DNA from: Corynebacterium frankenforstense
Lineage (GTDB): Bacteria; Actinomycetota; Actinomycetes; Mycobacteriales; Mycobacteriaceae
DNA length: 64,000 nt
Assembly (NCBI RefSeq): GCF_030211955.1
Contig: NZ_JASODI010000001.1
Location: forward strand, 62,001-126,000
Reading direction: 5' to 3'
Each line of letters opens with the position of its first letter. Within the stretch, counting starts at the first letter, position 1. This document shows positions 45,000 to 54,687 of the stretch, in pieces. A program made the translations under genes and the position numbers. The notes beneath the pieces are model-generated. The model did no database searches and was not told the DNA's origin. It saw only the letters and a program-made list of their open reading frames with translations.

Positions 45000-45376
45000 C
45001 GAAGCACTCCTGATGCGCCGCGCAGGGCGGAGATAGGGGATCGTAAGGTCATCTAAACCGTAACGCCGGGCTGTGAGCCTGCTGTATTCCCCTACAATTC
45101 GGGGGTACTTATCTGCCGAGTTTCGGGGGTGGGTGTGTGCTGTGTCGCAGGATTCCCGGTCTGCGGTCGGGCATGCCGGGGCCGACCCGGGCGTTTCGCG
45201 GGGGCACCCGGGTTCGGCGGAGGTGTCGCCGCGGCGGCTCGTGCGGGGATGTGCACCCGGTAGCCTCGGGTCCGCACATCACGGCGCCCGGGACGACCCG
45301 GCCACCGCGCGCCGCCTTCGTGGGCGCCGCGCCGCCGCACCGAGGGGACGGCCCCGAACGACCGGGAGGTTCAGCA
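45000..45376. promoter_or_regulatory. Long gap with promoter and strong hairpin ahead of the antiporter gene
   Basis: The 377-bp divergent gap contains TACAAT (45092-45097) inside a CCCC...GGGG dyad. At 45248-45280 a long hairpin is formed by GATGTGC + ACCCG paired with CGGGT + GCACATC, with a seven-base loop and a CC bulge. If the TACAAT promoter is used, the antiporter mRNA would have a leader of about 280 nt carrying this hairpin. Open frames in the gap have no codon bias and are not annotated. Confidence 0.5.
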
Positions 45377-46582
45377 GTGGAACAGTCCCCCGACACGGAA
45401 GCCGGGGCGGGCGCGGGCGCCGGCCCGCGCGCCGGCGCAGGCGGTCTCCTGCGCCGGGTCCTGTCGCCCCCGACGCTCATCCGGCTCGCCGTCGGGTGGG
45501 CGGCGGTGGCGCTCACCGCGCTCACCGGGATCGTCGACGCCGCGCCCGCGCCCGTGGCGCTCGCCGGCGTGGTCGCCGTCATCGCCTACTGCGCCTTCGG
45601 GGTCGTCGGCCAGGCCGAGGCGCTGGCGGTGCGCCTCGGCGAGCCCTTCGGCACCCTGGTGCTGACCCTCTCGGTGGTCTGCATCGAGGTGCTCCTCATC
45701 GCCGCGATGACCCTGGGCGGCGCACAGGGGGCGACCGCCGCGCGCGACTCGGTGACGGCGGTGACGATGATCATCCTCAACCTCGTCGTCGGCGCCTGCG
45801 TGCTCGTCGCCGTCCGGCGCGGCCCGGCGGTGCCCAACCGCCGGGGGATGGGCCTCTACCTGGCCATGATCGTGCCGCTGGGGGCGCTGACCTTCGCCGT
45901 CCCGCACGCCTTTCCCGGCGGCGCCTACCCGCTCGCGCCCGGCGTGGTGCTGGCCGTGGCGGTCGCCGGGGCCTACGCGGTCTTCCTCCTCGCCCAGACC
46001 GGCCGGCTCGCCCACCTCTTCGCCGAGCCCGGCCTGCGCCGCGCCGACGAGCAGGCGCCGGGGACGCGGGAGCCGGGGACGAAAGACAGGAAGGAACCGG
46101 CGCGCCGGGAGCGGCGACGTCCCCGCGACCCGGAGATCCCGCTGCGCGCCGCACTGCTCGTGGCCACCGTCGCCCCGGTCAGCCTGCTCGCCCACGACAT
46201 GGCCGGGCTGACCGGCACGGTGCTCGCCGCCGCGGCCGCCCCGCCGGCGCTGGCCGGCCTGCTCGTCGCCGCGATCGTCTTCCTGCCCGAGTCGATCACC
46301 GCGCTGCGCGCCGCCGCCGCGGGGCAGGTCCAGCGGGTGGGAAATCTCGCCCACGGCGCGCTCGTCTCCACCGTGGGGCTCACGGTGCCCTGCGTGCTCG
46401 TTCTCGGCGCGGTGACCGGTGAGGCGCCCGTGCTCGCGGAGTCGCCGGCGAACCTGGCGCTGCTGGCCGCCACCGCCGCCGTGAGCGGCACCGCCGTCGC
46501 CTCCGGCAGGCTGCGTGCCTGGCACGGCATCGCGCACCTGGCGCTCTTCGGTGGCTTCGCCGCCCTGCTCGCCGCCGGATGA
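45377..46582 (+). CDS. ChaA-like calcium/sodium:proton antiporter
   Basis: 401 residues, GTG start with GGGAGG eight bases upstream. Two halves of about five helices each are joined by a charged loop (ERRRPRDPE). The paired alpha-repeat motifs are LSVVCIEVLLIAAMTLGG with RDSVTAVTMIILN and, in the second half, VFLPESITALRAAAAGQVQR with NLAHGALVSTVGLTVP, as in ChaA. An Ala/Gly-rich N-terminus precedes helix 1. It should expel Ca2+ or Na+ in exchange for protons. Confidence 0.82.
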   Translation: MEQSPDTEAGAGAGAGPRAGAGGLLRRVLSPPTLIRLAVGWAAVALTALTGIVDAAPAPVALAGVVAVIAYCAFGVVGQAEALAVRLGEPFGTLVLTLSVVCIEVLLIAAMTLGGAQGATAARDSVTAVTMIILNLVVGACVLVAVRRGPAVPNRRGMGLYLAMIVPLGALTFAVPHAFPGGAYPLAPGVVLAVAVAGAYAVFLLAQTGRLAHLFAEPGLRRADEQAPGTREPGTKDRKEPARRERRRPRDPEIPLRAALLVATVAPVSLLAHDMAGLTGTVLAAAAAPPALAGLLVAAIVFLPESITALRAAAAGQVQRVGNLAHGALVSTVGLTVPCVLVLGAVTGEAPVLAESPANLALLAATAAVSGTAVASGRLRAWHGIAHLALFGGFAALLAAG

Positions 46583-46622
46583 CGCCCGCCGCGCGACGGC
46601 AGCGCCCGTAGGATCGGGGGCC

Positions 46623-47135
46623 ATGGAACTGCGCGTGGTCATCGGAGACATCACCGACCAGGACGTCGACGCCGTGGTCAACGCCGCGAACTCCTCGCTG
46701 CTCGGCGGCGGCGGGGTCGACGGCGCCATCCACCGCGCCGGCGGGCCCGAGATCCTCGCCGCATGCCGTACGTTGCGCGCCACCGAGCTGCCGCAGGGTC
46801 TGCCCGCCGGCCAGGCGGTGGCCACCACCGCCGGGAAAATGCCCGCGCGCTGGGTCATCCACACCGTCGGCCCGGTCCACTCGCGCACCGAGGACCGCTC
46901 GGCCACCCTCGCGTCCTGCTACCGCAGTTGCGTCCGCCTCGCCGACGAGCTCGGCGCGCGCACCGTGGCCTTCCCGCTCATCTCCGCCGGTGCCTACGGC
47001 TGGCCGATTGACGACGCCGCGCGCATCGCCGTCGAGACCCTGCGCGCCGCGGGCGCGCACAGTGACGTCATCGAGGCGCGCCTGGTCGCCTTCAGCGACG
47101 CCGTCCGCGAGCGGCTGGACGCCGCGTGCGGATAG
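46623..47135 (+). CDS. Macrodomain O-acetyl-ADP-ribose deacetylase
   Basis: 170 residues. The MacroD pattern is complete: VVNAANSSLLGGGGVDGAIHR (ADP-ribose loop 1), CRTLRATELPQGLPAGQAV, VIHTVGP and AFPLISAGAYGWP (loop 2). Such enzymes remove ADP-ribose from proteins or hydrolyse O-acetyl-ADP-ribose. It follows the antiporter gene by 40 bp. Confidence 0.93.
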   Translation: MELRVVIGDITDQDVDAVVNAANSSLLGGGGVDGAIHRAGGPEILAACRTLRATELPQGLPAGQAVATTAGKMPARWVIHTVGPVHSRTEDRSATLASCYRSCVRLADELGARTVAFPLISAGAYGWPIDDAARIAVETLRAAGAHSDVIEARLVAFSDAVRERLDAACG

Positions 47136-47209
47136 CATGTGGACATGACCACGAATGATTCGCTGACGTCCCCGAACTCGAACTGCTCGACTGGTCCGAC
47201 TGGCGGCGC

Positions 47210-47890
47210 GTGCTCGTCGTCGTCGCCCACCCCGACGACCCCGAATACGGCATGTCGTGTGCCGTCAACCGCCTCGCCCGCGCCGGGGTGGAGGTCCGCT
47301 ACCTGCTGCTCACCCACGGCGAGGCCGGCATCGAGGGCCGCGCGCCGGAGGAGACCGGCCCGCCGCGCGCCGCAGAGCAGCAGGCCGCCTGCGACGCCGT
47401 CGGCGCCGCCGGGCTGACCGTGCTGCGCCACCCCGATGGCATGCTCACCGAGAGCCTCGACCTGCGCCGCGACATCGCCCGAGAGATCCGCCGCTTCCGC
47501 CCCGACGCGGTGGCCACCATCCCCTTCGACCGGGAGGTGCCCTGGGGTGTCAACATGGCCGACCACCGGGTCGCGGGCCTTGCCGCCCTCGACGCCTGCC
47601 GGGACGCGGCCAACACCTGGGTCTTCCGCGAGCTCGCCGAGCGCGACGGCCTGGAGAAGTGGCAGGCCTCCGCCTTTCTGGTCTGCGGCGACCCGCACGC
47701 CGACGCCGCCGTGGCCGTCGAGAAGCAGGACGTCGAGGCCGGCGTGGCCTCCCTGGCCTGCCACCGCGTCTACCTCGAGGCGCTGCCCGACCACGCCACC
47801 CCCGAGGACCTCGTGACCGGGATGGCCGCCTCCGGCGGCGAGCGCGCCGGGGTCGAGCACGCGATCGCCTTCCGCTCGATCCCGCTCTAA
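47210..47890 (+). CDS. PIG-L family deacetylase with a damaged start
   Basis: 226 residues from the GTG at 47210. The zinc motif AHPDDPEYG, the helix AEQQAACDAVGA, and the C-terminal MADHRVAGLAALDACRDA are typical of LmbE/PIG-L amidases related to mycothiol MshB. The family's preceding segment (PELELLDWSDWRRV) is encoded upstream in the same frame but has no ATG or GTG and is closed by a TGA at 47156. An ATG at 47145 in another frame would join it if one base were added at about 47160. A frameshift near the start is therefore likely. Confidence 0.75.
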   Translation: MLVVVAHPDDPEYGMSCAVNRLARAGVEVRYLLLTHGEAGIEGRAPEETGPPRAAEQQAACDAVGAAGLTVLRHPDGMLTESLDLRRDIAREIRRFRPDAVATIPFDREVPWGVNMADHRVAGLAALDACRDAANTWVFRELAERDGLEKWQASAFLVCGDPHADAAVAVEKQDVEAGVASLACHRVYLEALPDHATPEDLVTGMAASGGERAGVEHAIAFRSIPL

Positions 47891-48045
47891 GTTCTGCTCC
47901 AGGGCGACCGGCTGGGCCGCGGAACCCGCCCGCCGTGGGGGAGCGGCGGCGGGAAAGGCCAGGTCAGGATAGATACCGTATATGTGATGCAGACCATATG
48001 TCTTCGGCGTGGCGTAGGAGTGCGGATGGCGTAATCTACCGGGCC

Positions 48046-50001
48046 ATGACAACCCGGTCCGGGGCCCACGCGGTCCCACGCCACGGTGCCCGGCTCGCCG
48101 CCGGCACCGCCGCGCTGGGGGTGGTGTTCGGTGACATCGGCACCTCCCCGCTCTATGTCCTCCGGGCGGTATTCACCGTCCACCACGGCGCGGTCCCGCT
48201 GACCGACGCCACCGTCGTCGGGGCGGTCTCCGCCCTGATCTGGACCGTCTTCCTCATCGTCGCGGTCAAGTACGTCCTGCTCGTCCTGCGCGCCGACAAC
48301 GACGGCGAGGGCGGCGTGATCGCCCTGGCCACCCTGGTGCGCTCCCGCGTCGCCGCCGCCGGCACCGACACCGCCGGCAGGCGGCGCCTGCTGGCGGCCC
48401 TCGGCGGCGTCGGCGTCTTCGGCGCCGCGCTCTTCTTCGGCGACGCCGTGATCACCCCGGCCATCTCGGTGCTCTCCGCCGTCGAGGGCGTGCGCGTGGC
48501 CGTGCCCTGGCTGCCGAACTCGCTGATCCTCCCGCTGGCCCTCGGGGTGCTCACCGCGCTCTTCGCCGCCCAGCGCCGCGGCACCGAGAAGGTCGGCCGC
48601 GTCTTCGGCCCGGTCATGCTCGTCTGGTTTTTCACCCTCGCCGCCGTCGGCGTGCCCCAGATCCTGGCCCGCCCGGCGATCCTCGCCGCGCTCTCGCCGC
48701 TGCCCGCCGTGGAGTTCATCCTCGGCCGCCCGCTGGCCGGTTTCTTCGCCGCCGGCGCACTCGTGCTGGCGACCACCGGCGCCGAGGCCCTCTACGCGGA
48801 CATTGCGCACTTCGGCCGCCGCCCGATCCAGGAGACCTGGTTCGCCGTGGTGCTGCCGGCCCTGGTCCTCAACTACCTCGGTCAGGGCGCCGGCCTGCTG
48901 CGCGACCCGGCACGCGTGGCCGACCCCTTCTTCACCCTGGTCCCGCAGCACTTCGGTTTCCTCCTGGTGCTGCTGGCCACCGCGGCGACGGTCATCGCCT
49001 CCCAGGCGGTCATCTCCGGGGCCTTCTCCGTGGTACGCCAGGCCATCCGGCTCGGGCACCTGCCGCGCATGCGCGTGGTGCACACCTCGGAGCGCGCCTC
49101 CGGTCAGGTCTACATCCCGGCGGTGACTCTGCTGCTCTACTGCGCCGTCGTCGCCGTGATCCTCATCTTCCGCGACTCCGGGCGCCTCTCCTCGGCCTAC
49201 GGGCTCGCGGTGTGCACCGACTTCCTGGTCACCTCGACGTTGCTGTGCCTGCTGACCCGCTTCGGCTGGCGCTGGCCCGCCTGGGCGAGCGCGCTGCTTG
49301 CCATCTGCCTGGCCGCCGTCGAGCTGCCGCTGGCCGCGGCCAACGCCGCCAAGATCGCCACCGGCGGCTGGCTGCCGCTGCTCATCGCGGCGGTGCTCGT
49401 GATCGTCATGGACACCTTCCGCCGCGGCGAGGCCCGCGTCCGCGCCGCGCGGCTGGCTCGGGAGGGCACCCTCGACCAGCTCGAGGAGAGGCTCGCCCTG
49501 CGCCAGCCCGCACGGATCCCCGGCACCGTGGTCTACCCGCACTCGCTGGTCGAGACTGCCCCGTTCTCACTGCTGGCCACCACCGCGATGAGCCGCTCGC
49601 TCCACCAGCGCGTCATTGTGCTCTCCGTGCGCACCCGTCCGGTGCCGCACGTGCCGCCGGGGGAGCGGCTGACCGTGCAGCGCACGGCCACCCCGGGCCT
49701 GGAGCACTGGACGGTCGACCTCGGCTTCGCCGACGACGCCGACGTGGTCGGCGTGCTCGACGCCGCCGGCTGCGCCGGGAGGGTCACCGCCGTCACCGGG
49801 ACCGCCGCGAGCGAGAGCCGCGACGGGTCCGCGCTGTGGGTGCTCTCGCGCGCCGAGGTCACCGTCACCGACTCGCCGGGCATGGCCCGCTGGCGCAAGC
49901 GGCTCTACGTGCTGCTGACCCGGCTGGCCCCGCCGCCGCAGTGGACCCGGACGCTTCCGGGGAAAAGGTGCGTCACCGTCAGCAGGCGGGTGCCGGTGTG
50001 A
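48046..50001 (+). CDS. kup: Kup-family potassium uptake protein
   Basis: 651 residues. GVVFGDIGTSPLYVLRAVF at the start is the family signature; twelve helices follow, with GEGGVIALATLV, FFGDAVITPAISVLSAVEG and YADIAHFGRRPI. The C-terminal 180 residues are cytosolic. Works as a K+/H+ symporter. The 155-bp gap before it contains ATATG/CATAT half-sites around 47980-48000, a possible regulatory dyad. I see no c-di-AMP riboswitch pattern. Confidence 0.94.
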   Translation: MTTRSGAHAVPRHGARLAAGTAALGVVFGDIGTSPLYVLRAVFTVHHGAVPLTDATVVGAVSALIWTVFLIVAVKYVLLVLRADNDGEGGVIALATLVRSRVAAAGTDTAGRRRLLAALGGVGVFGAALFFGDAVITPAISVLSAVEGVRVAVPWLPNSLILPLALGVLTALFAAQRRGTEKVGRVFGPVMLVWFFTLAAVGVPQILARPAILAALSPLPAVEFILGRPLAGFFAAGALVLATTGAEALYADIAHFGRRPIQETWFAVVLPALVLNYLGQGAGLLRDPARVADPFFTLVPQHFGFLLVLLATAATVIASQAVISGAFSVVRQAIRLGHLPRMRVVHTSERASGQVYIPAVTLLLYCAVVAVILIFRDSGRLSSAYGLAVCTDFLVTSTLLCLLTRFGWRWPAWASALLAICLAAVELPLAAANAAKIATGGWLPLLIAAVLVIVMDTFRRGEARVRAARLAREGTLDQLEERLALRQPARIPGTVVYPHSLVETAPFSLLATTAMSRSLHQRVIVLSVRTRPVPHVPPGERLTVQRTATPGLEHWTVDLGFADDADVVGVLDAAGCAGRVTAVTGTAASESRDGSALWVLSRAEVTVTDSPGMARWRKRLYVLLTRLAPPPQWTRTLPGKRCVTVSRRVPV

Positions 50002-50090
50002 GCCGCTGAGCCAACAAAGGGTGTCCTAACCTGGGCTTTCCCATCCTGCGGAAATGGCGGTATGCCTCCCGTGGCATTATCCTGGGGGCC

Positions 50091-53000
50091 ATGGTGAAAA
50101 AGACTCTGCTGAACTGGCCGGTACTGCGCCAGTTGCGGGCGGGGGACATGTTCGGACGCGACCGCTCCACGCAGTCGAAGAAGTCCGCGACGCTGACCCC
50201 CCGCATCGCCGAGGCTGACCGCATGGTCAAGAGCGTGTGCCCGTACTGCGCCGTCGGCTGCAGTCAGCGTGTCTACGTCAAGGACGAGAAGGTCATCCAG
50301 ATCGAGGGTGACCCGGACTCGCCGATCTCGCGCGGGCGTTTGTGCCCCAAGGGCTCCGCCTCCGAGCAGCTGGTCAACTCCTCGACGCGTGTCACCGACG
50401 TCCTCTACCGTGCCCCGCACTCCACCGAGTGGGTCAAGATCGACCGCGAGAAGGCACTGGACATGATCGCCGATCGCTTCCTCGAGGCCCGCCGCAACGG
50501 CTGGCAGGACCTCGACGAGAAGGGCCGGAAGGTCAACCGCACCCTGGGCCTGGCCGGGCTGGGCGGCGCGACGCTGGACAACGAGGAGAACTACCTCATC
50601 AAGAAGTTGTTCACCGCCGCCGGCGCCATCCAGCTCGAGAACCAGGCCCGCATATGACACTCCGCCACGGTTCCCAGTCTGGGATCCTCCTTCGGACGCG
50701 GCGGCGCAACTCAGCCGCTGCAGGACATGGCCAATGCGGACTGCATCGTGCTCCAGGGCTCGAACATGGCCGAGGCGCACCCGGTCGGCTTCCAGTGGGT
50801 CATTGAGGCCAAGAAGCGCGGCGCGCGCATCATCCACGTCGACCCGCGGTTCACGCGTACCTCCGCGGTGGCGGACAAGCACATCGCCATCCGCGGCGGC
50901 ACCGACGTCGTGCTGCTCGGTGCGCTGATCAAGTACGTCATCGACAACGACCTGTACTTCCGGGACTACGTCCTGGCGTACACGAACGCCTCGATGCTGA
51001 TCAACGAGGACTACCGCGACACGGAGGATCTCGACGGCCTCTTCTCCGGCTACGACCCGGAGAAGGGCACCTACGACAACTCCTCGTGGTCCTACGCCCA
51101 GCGTGAGGACCTCGGCGAGGAGGCCTCGTCGTGGAACGTCAAGCGTGACCTGACACTGGAGGACCCGCACACGGTCTTCCAGATCCTCAAGCGCCACTAC
51201 TCCCGCTACACCCCGGAGATGGTGGAGAAGGTCTGTGGCATCTCGCCGGCCGACTTCGAGTACCTGGCACGCTCGATCACGGACAACTCCAACCCGGAGC
51301 GCACGACCTGCTTCGCCTACGCGCTGGGCTGGACGCAGCACACCCTGGGCGCGCAGTTCATCCGCACCTGCGCGATCCTGCAGCTGCTGCTGGGCAACGT
51401 CGGCCGACCTGGCTCGGGCATCATGGCCCTGCGCGGCCACGCCTCGATCCAGGGCTCGACGGACATCCCGACGCTGTTCCACCTGCTGCCGGGCTACCTG
51501 CCCATGCCGAGCGTGGACGAGCCGACGCTGAAGGACTACCTGGCCGCGGTCAACGCGCCGGACCAGAAGGGCTTCTGGCAGATCGGCGACTCCTACGCCG
51601 TGAGCCTGTTCAAGTCCTACTTCGGCGACGCCGCGACCCCGGAGAACGACTTCGGCTACGACCACCTGCCCAAGCTCAACGGGCCGGCCTCGACCTACCA
51701 CACGCTGCAGCGCATGCTGCGCGACGAGGTCGACGGCTACATCGTCTTCGGCCAGAACCCGGCCGTCGCCCAGTCGCACGGCCACCTGCAGCGCATGGGC
51801 CTGGCGCACCTGAAGTGGCTGGTGGTCCGCGACTTCCAGACCATCGAGACCGCCAACTTCTGGAAGGACTCCCCGGAGATCAAGTCCGGCCAGCTGCGCA
51901 CCGAGGACATCGCCACCGAGGTCTTCTACCTGCCGGCGGCCAACCACGTGGAGAAGTCGGGTACCTTCACCCAGACCCAGCGCATGCTGCAGTGGCGCTT
52001 CCAGGCCATCGAGGCGCCGGGAGACGCCCAGAGCGAGCTGGACTTCTTCTACCAGCTGGGCAAGAAGATCCGCGAGCGTCTGGCCGACTCGACCGACCCG
52101 CGCGACTGGGCCCTGCTGAACATGACCTGGGACTACCCGGAGGATGAGAAGGGCGACATCTCCGCCGAGGACGTGCTCAAGGAGATCAACGGCTACTACC
52201 TCACCGGCGAGAAGGCCGGCGAGCTGCTGCCCGCGTTCACCGAGATGCGCGCCGACGGCTCCACCTCGGGCGGCTGCTGGATCTACACCGGCGTCTACGC
52301 CGGCGGGGTTAACCGCTCGCAGAACAAGAAGCCCGGCTCCGAGCAGGACGAGGTCGCCTCCGAGTGGGGCTGGGTCTGGCCGGCCAACCGGCGCCTGCTC
52401 TACAACCGCGCCTCGGCAGACCCGCACGGCAGGCCATGGTCGGAGCGCAAGCGCTACATCTGGTGGGACGCCGAGAAGAAGCGCTGGGTCGGTCCGGACG
52501 TGCCGGACTTCCCGGCCACCCTGGACCCGGAGTACCGGCCCGAGTCGGACGCCGTGGGCCCGAAGGCCCTGTCCGGCACGGACGCGTTCATCATGCAGGC
52601 CGACGGCAAGGGCTGGCTCTTCGCCCCGACCGGCATGGTCGACGGCCCGCTGCCGACGCACTACGAGCCGCACGAGTCGCCGGTGCCGAACTACCTCTAC
52701 GAGCAGCAGCAGTCGCCGACCCGCCTGGTCTTCCCGGGCGAGCGCAACCTGTCCGCCCCGGAGCCGGGGCAGCCGGGCAGCGACGTCTACCCGTTCGTCT
52801 TCTCGACGTACCGGCTGACGGAGCACTACACGTCCGGCGCGATGAGCCGCCGCCTGCCGTTCCTCGCGGAGCTGCAGCCCGAGCTCTTCTGTGAGGTCTC
52901 CCCGGAGCTGGCGGAGGAGCGCGGCCTGGTCAACGGCGGCTGGGCGACGATCGTCTCGCCGCGTGCGGTCATCGAGGCCCGCGTGCTGGTCTCCGATCGC

Positions 53001-53438
53001 ATCCAGCCGCTCAAGGTCGGCGGCCACGAATACCACCAGGTCGGCCTGCCGTTCCACTTCGGCCGCTCGGACGACGCCCCGGTCTCCGGCGACGCGCCCA
53101 ACGACCTGCTGGGCATCACCCTGGACCCGAACGTGTCGATCCAGGCCTCCAAGGTCGGCGCCTGCGACATCCGCTCGGGCCGCCGGCCGCGGGGCCGCGC
53201 CGCGCGCATGCTGGTGCTGCAGTACCAGGAGCGCGCCGGCCTGACCCCGGCGACCGGCAACAAGCTGGTCTCGCGTGAGGCGGAGGCCGAGGCCGTCGCC
53301 GAGGACGCCCTGGCCGACGCCGGCGGCGAGACCGACGGTGTGGCCTCGCGCCCCAACGCCGGGGAGCGCGGCATGACCCAGGGAGACGACCGACCGGGCG
53401 AGGCCGAGCCCGACGAGCAGCACAAGGAAGGGGAGTGA
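50091..53438 (+). CDS. fdhA: Selenocysteine-containing formate dehydrogenase alpha subunit (UGA read through)
   Basis: Molybdenum or tungsten bis-MGD enzyme oxidising formate to CO2. One frame of 1116 codons crosses an in-frame TGA at 50655-50657 (Sec189). Just before it stands ENQARI and just after it HSATVPSLGSSFGRGG, the same context as Sec196 of E. coli FdnG, and the homology runs on to the end (NASMLINEDY, YALGWTQHTLGAQFIRT, PFVFSTYRLTEHY). The [4Fe-4S] ligands CPYCAVGC and GRLCPKG are near residues 50-90. Unlike FdnG it has no twin-arginine signal. The last 75 residues are an acidic extension. It heads an operon with the Fe-S and NrfD subunits. Confidence 0.95.
50655..50657 (+). other. 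In-frame UGA selenocysteine codon
   Basis: TGA at codon 189 of fdhA; both flanks are conserved formate dehydrogenase sequence in the same frame (50091 and 50727 differ by 636, a multiple of three). The residue is the Mo ligand in homologues. Confidence 0.95.
50669..50687 (+). promoter_or_regulatory. bSECIS hairpin
   Basis: Exactly 11 bases after the UGA a hairpin forms: GG, U, U, CCC (50669-50675), loop AGUCU (50676-50680), GGG, A, U, CC (50681-50687). It has the features needed by SelB in E. coli fdhF/fdnG: the same UGA-to-stem distance, a U-U irregularity in the 5' arm and a GU in a small apical loop. Confidence 0.88.
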
Positions 53439-53439
53439 C

Positions 53440-54687
53440 GTGTTCGTCAACCGCCTGACCGAGTGGCCCCGCCACGTCGGCTACGAGAAGGGCGCCCGCA
53501 AGGGCTTCTTCACGGACACCTCGATCTGCATCGGCTGCAAGGCCTGCGAGGTCGCCTGCAAGGAGTGGAACCGCAACCCCGTCGAGGAGTACCGGCTGAC
53601 CGGCAAGTCCTACGACAACACCGGGGCACTCGGCGCGGACACCTGGCGCCACGTCGCCTTCATCGAGCAGACCACGCCGCGCATCGACGCTGCGCGCGCC
53701 TCCGGACGCGCGCTCATCGACCTCGGCATGCCCGGCATGCCGCAAACGGCGACCACCGGAAACGCCGCGGGTGCCGCGACGTCGGCAAGCGAGGCGGCGG
53801 CCAACGCACGCGCCGCCGCCGGGGCCGCCGACGGCGCCGCTCCGACGCAGAACGCCGCCGGGGGAGCGCCCACCGACGCCGTCGGCGCGCTCGCGGCCGG
53901 GCAGCTCGGCGCCGCGACCCCGGGCGCGGACATGTCCGGCACCCGGCACAACCCCGGCCCGCGCAGCGGCTCCCCGCTGGCGGCCGCCGCGGCCGGGAAC
54001 CTCGGCCCCGACGGCGGGGTGGACACCACCCCGCCGGACACCCCGGACTTCCGCTGGCTGATGTCCTCGGACGTGTGCAAGCACTGCACCAACGCCGGCT
54101 GCCTCGACGTCTGCCCGACCGGCGCGCTCTTCCGCACCGAGTTCGGCACCGTCGTCGTCCAGGACGACGTCTGCAACGGCTGCGGCACCTGTGTCGCCGG
54201 CTGCCCCTTCGGTGTGATCGAACGGCGCACCGACGGCGGCGTCAACGTGCGCGCCGAGCGCGGCGGGGCCGACTTCACCCCCGGCCAGCAGGCCGCCGCC
54301 AAGAACGTCGGCGTCGCCCAGAAGTGCACGCTGTGCTATGACCGCCTCAAGGAGGGCGAGACGCCGGCCTGCGCGAAGGCCTGCCCGACGACCTCGATCC
54401 AGTTCGGCGACCACGACGAGATGCTTCGCCGCGCCAAGGCGCGCGTGGCCGAGCTGCACGCCCAGGGTCTGACCGAGGCGCGCCTCTACGGTGCCAACCC
54501 CGAGGACGGCGTCGGCGGCACCGGCTCGATCTTCCTGCTGCTCGACGAGCCCGAGGTCTACGGCCTGCCGCCAGACCCGCGCGTGCCCACCGCGGACCTG
54601 CCGCAGATGGCGGCGACCGCGCTGAAGGCGGCGGCCGGCATGGTCGGCGCGATGGCCCTGGCATTCGTGATGGGAGGACGCAAGTGA
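53440..54687 (+). CDS. Formate dehydrogenase iron-sulfur subunit with a long low-complexity insert
   Basis: 415 residues, GTG start one base after the fdhA stop, with AAGGAAGGGGAG upstream. Four [4Fe-4S] clusters: CIGCKACEVACKEWN, CKHCTNAGCLDVCPTG, CNGCGTCVAGCPFG and CTLCYDRL...CAKACPT. Between clusters 1 and 2, residues about 85-200 are Ala/Gly/Pro/Thr-rich and match no FdnH/FdxH region. The C-terminus has a hydrophobic helix (ALKAAAGMVGAMALAFVMGG) like the anchor of FdnH. It should carry electrons from FdhA to the membrane subunit. Confidence 0.9.
   Translation: MFVNRLTEWPRHVGYEKGARKGFFTDTSICIGCKACEVACKEWNRNPVEEYRLTGKSYDNTGALGADTWRHVAFIEQTTPRIDAARASGRALIDLGMPGMPQTATTGNAAGAATSASEAAANARAAAGAADGAAPTQNAAGGAPTDAVGALAAGQLGAATPGADMSGTRHNPGPRSGSPLAAAAAGNLGPDGGVDTTPPDTPDFRWLMSSDVCKHCTNAGCLDVCPTGALFRTEFGTVVVQDDVCNGCGTCVAGCPFGVIERRTDGGVNVRAERGGADFTPGQQAAAKNVGVAQKCTLCYDRLKEGETPACAKACPTTSIQFGDHDEMLRRAKARVAELHAQGLTEARLYGANPEDGVGGTGSIFLLLDEPEVYGLPPDPRVPTADLPQMAATALKAAAGMVGAMALAFVMGGRK

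Noticed and set aside
47006-47022. Fourth copy of the 18-bp intergenic motif
   Set aside because: It encodes conserved WPIDDAARIA of the macrodomain protein, so the match is probably coincidental.
47891-48045. c-di-AMP riboswitch upstream of kup
   Set aside because: The gap is only 155 bp and shows none of the conserved ydaO-type segments that I can recognise.
50655-50657. TGA in fdhA as a nonsense mutation or pseudogene
   Set aside because: Both sides are conserved formate dehydrogenase in one frame, the codon falls at the known Sec position, a SECIS hairpin follows at the right distance, and selABCD are adjacent.
49905-53450. 1181-codon open frame antisense to fdhA
   Set aside because: High-GC third-position bias leaves the opposite strand open; the translation has no recognisable domain and conflicts with a clear gene.
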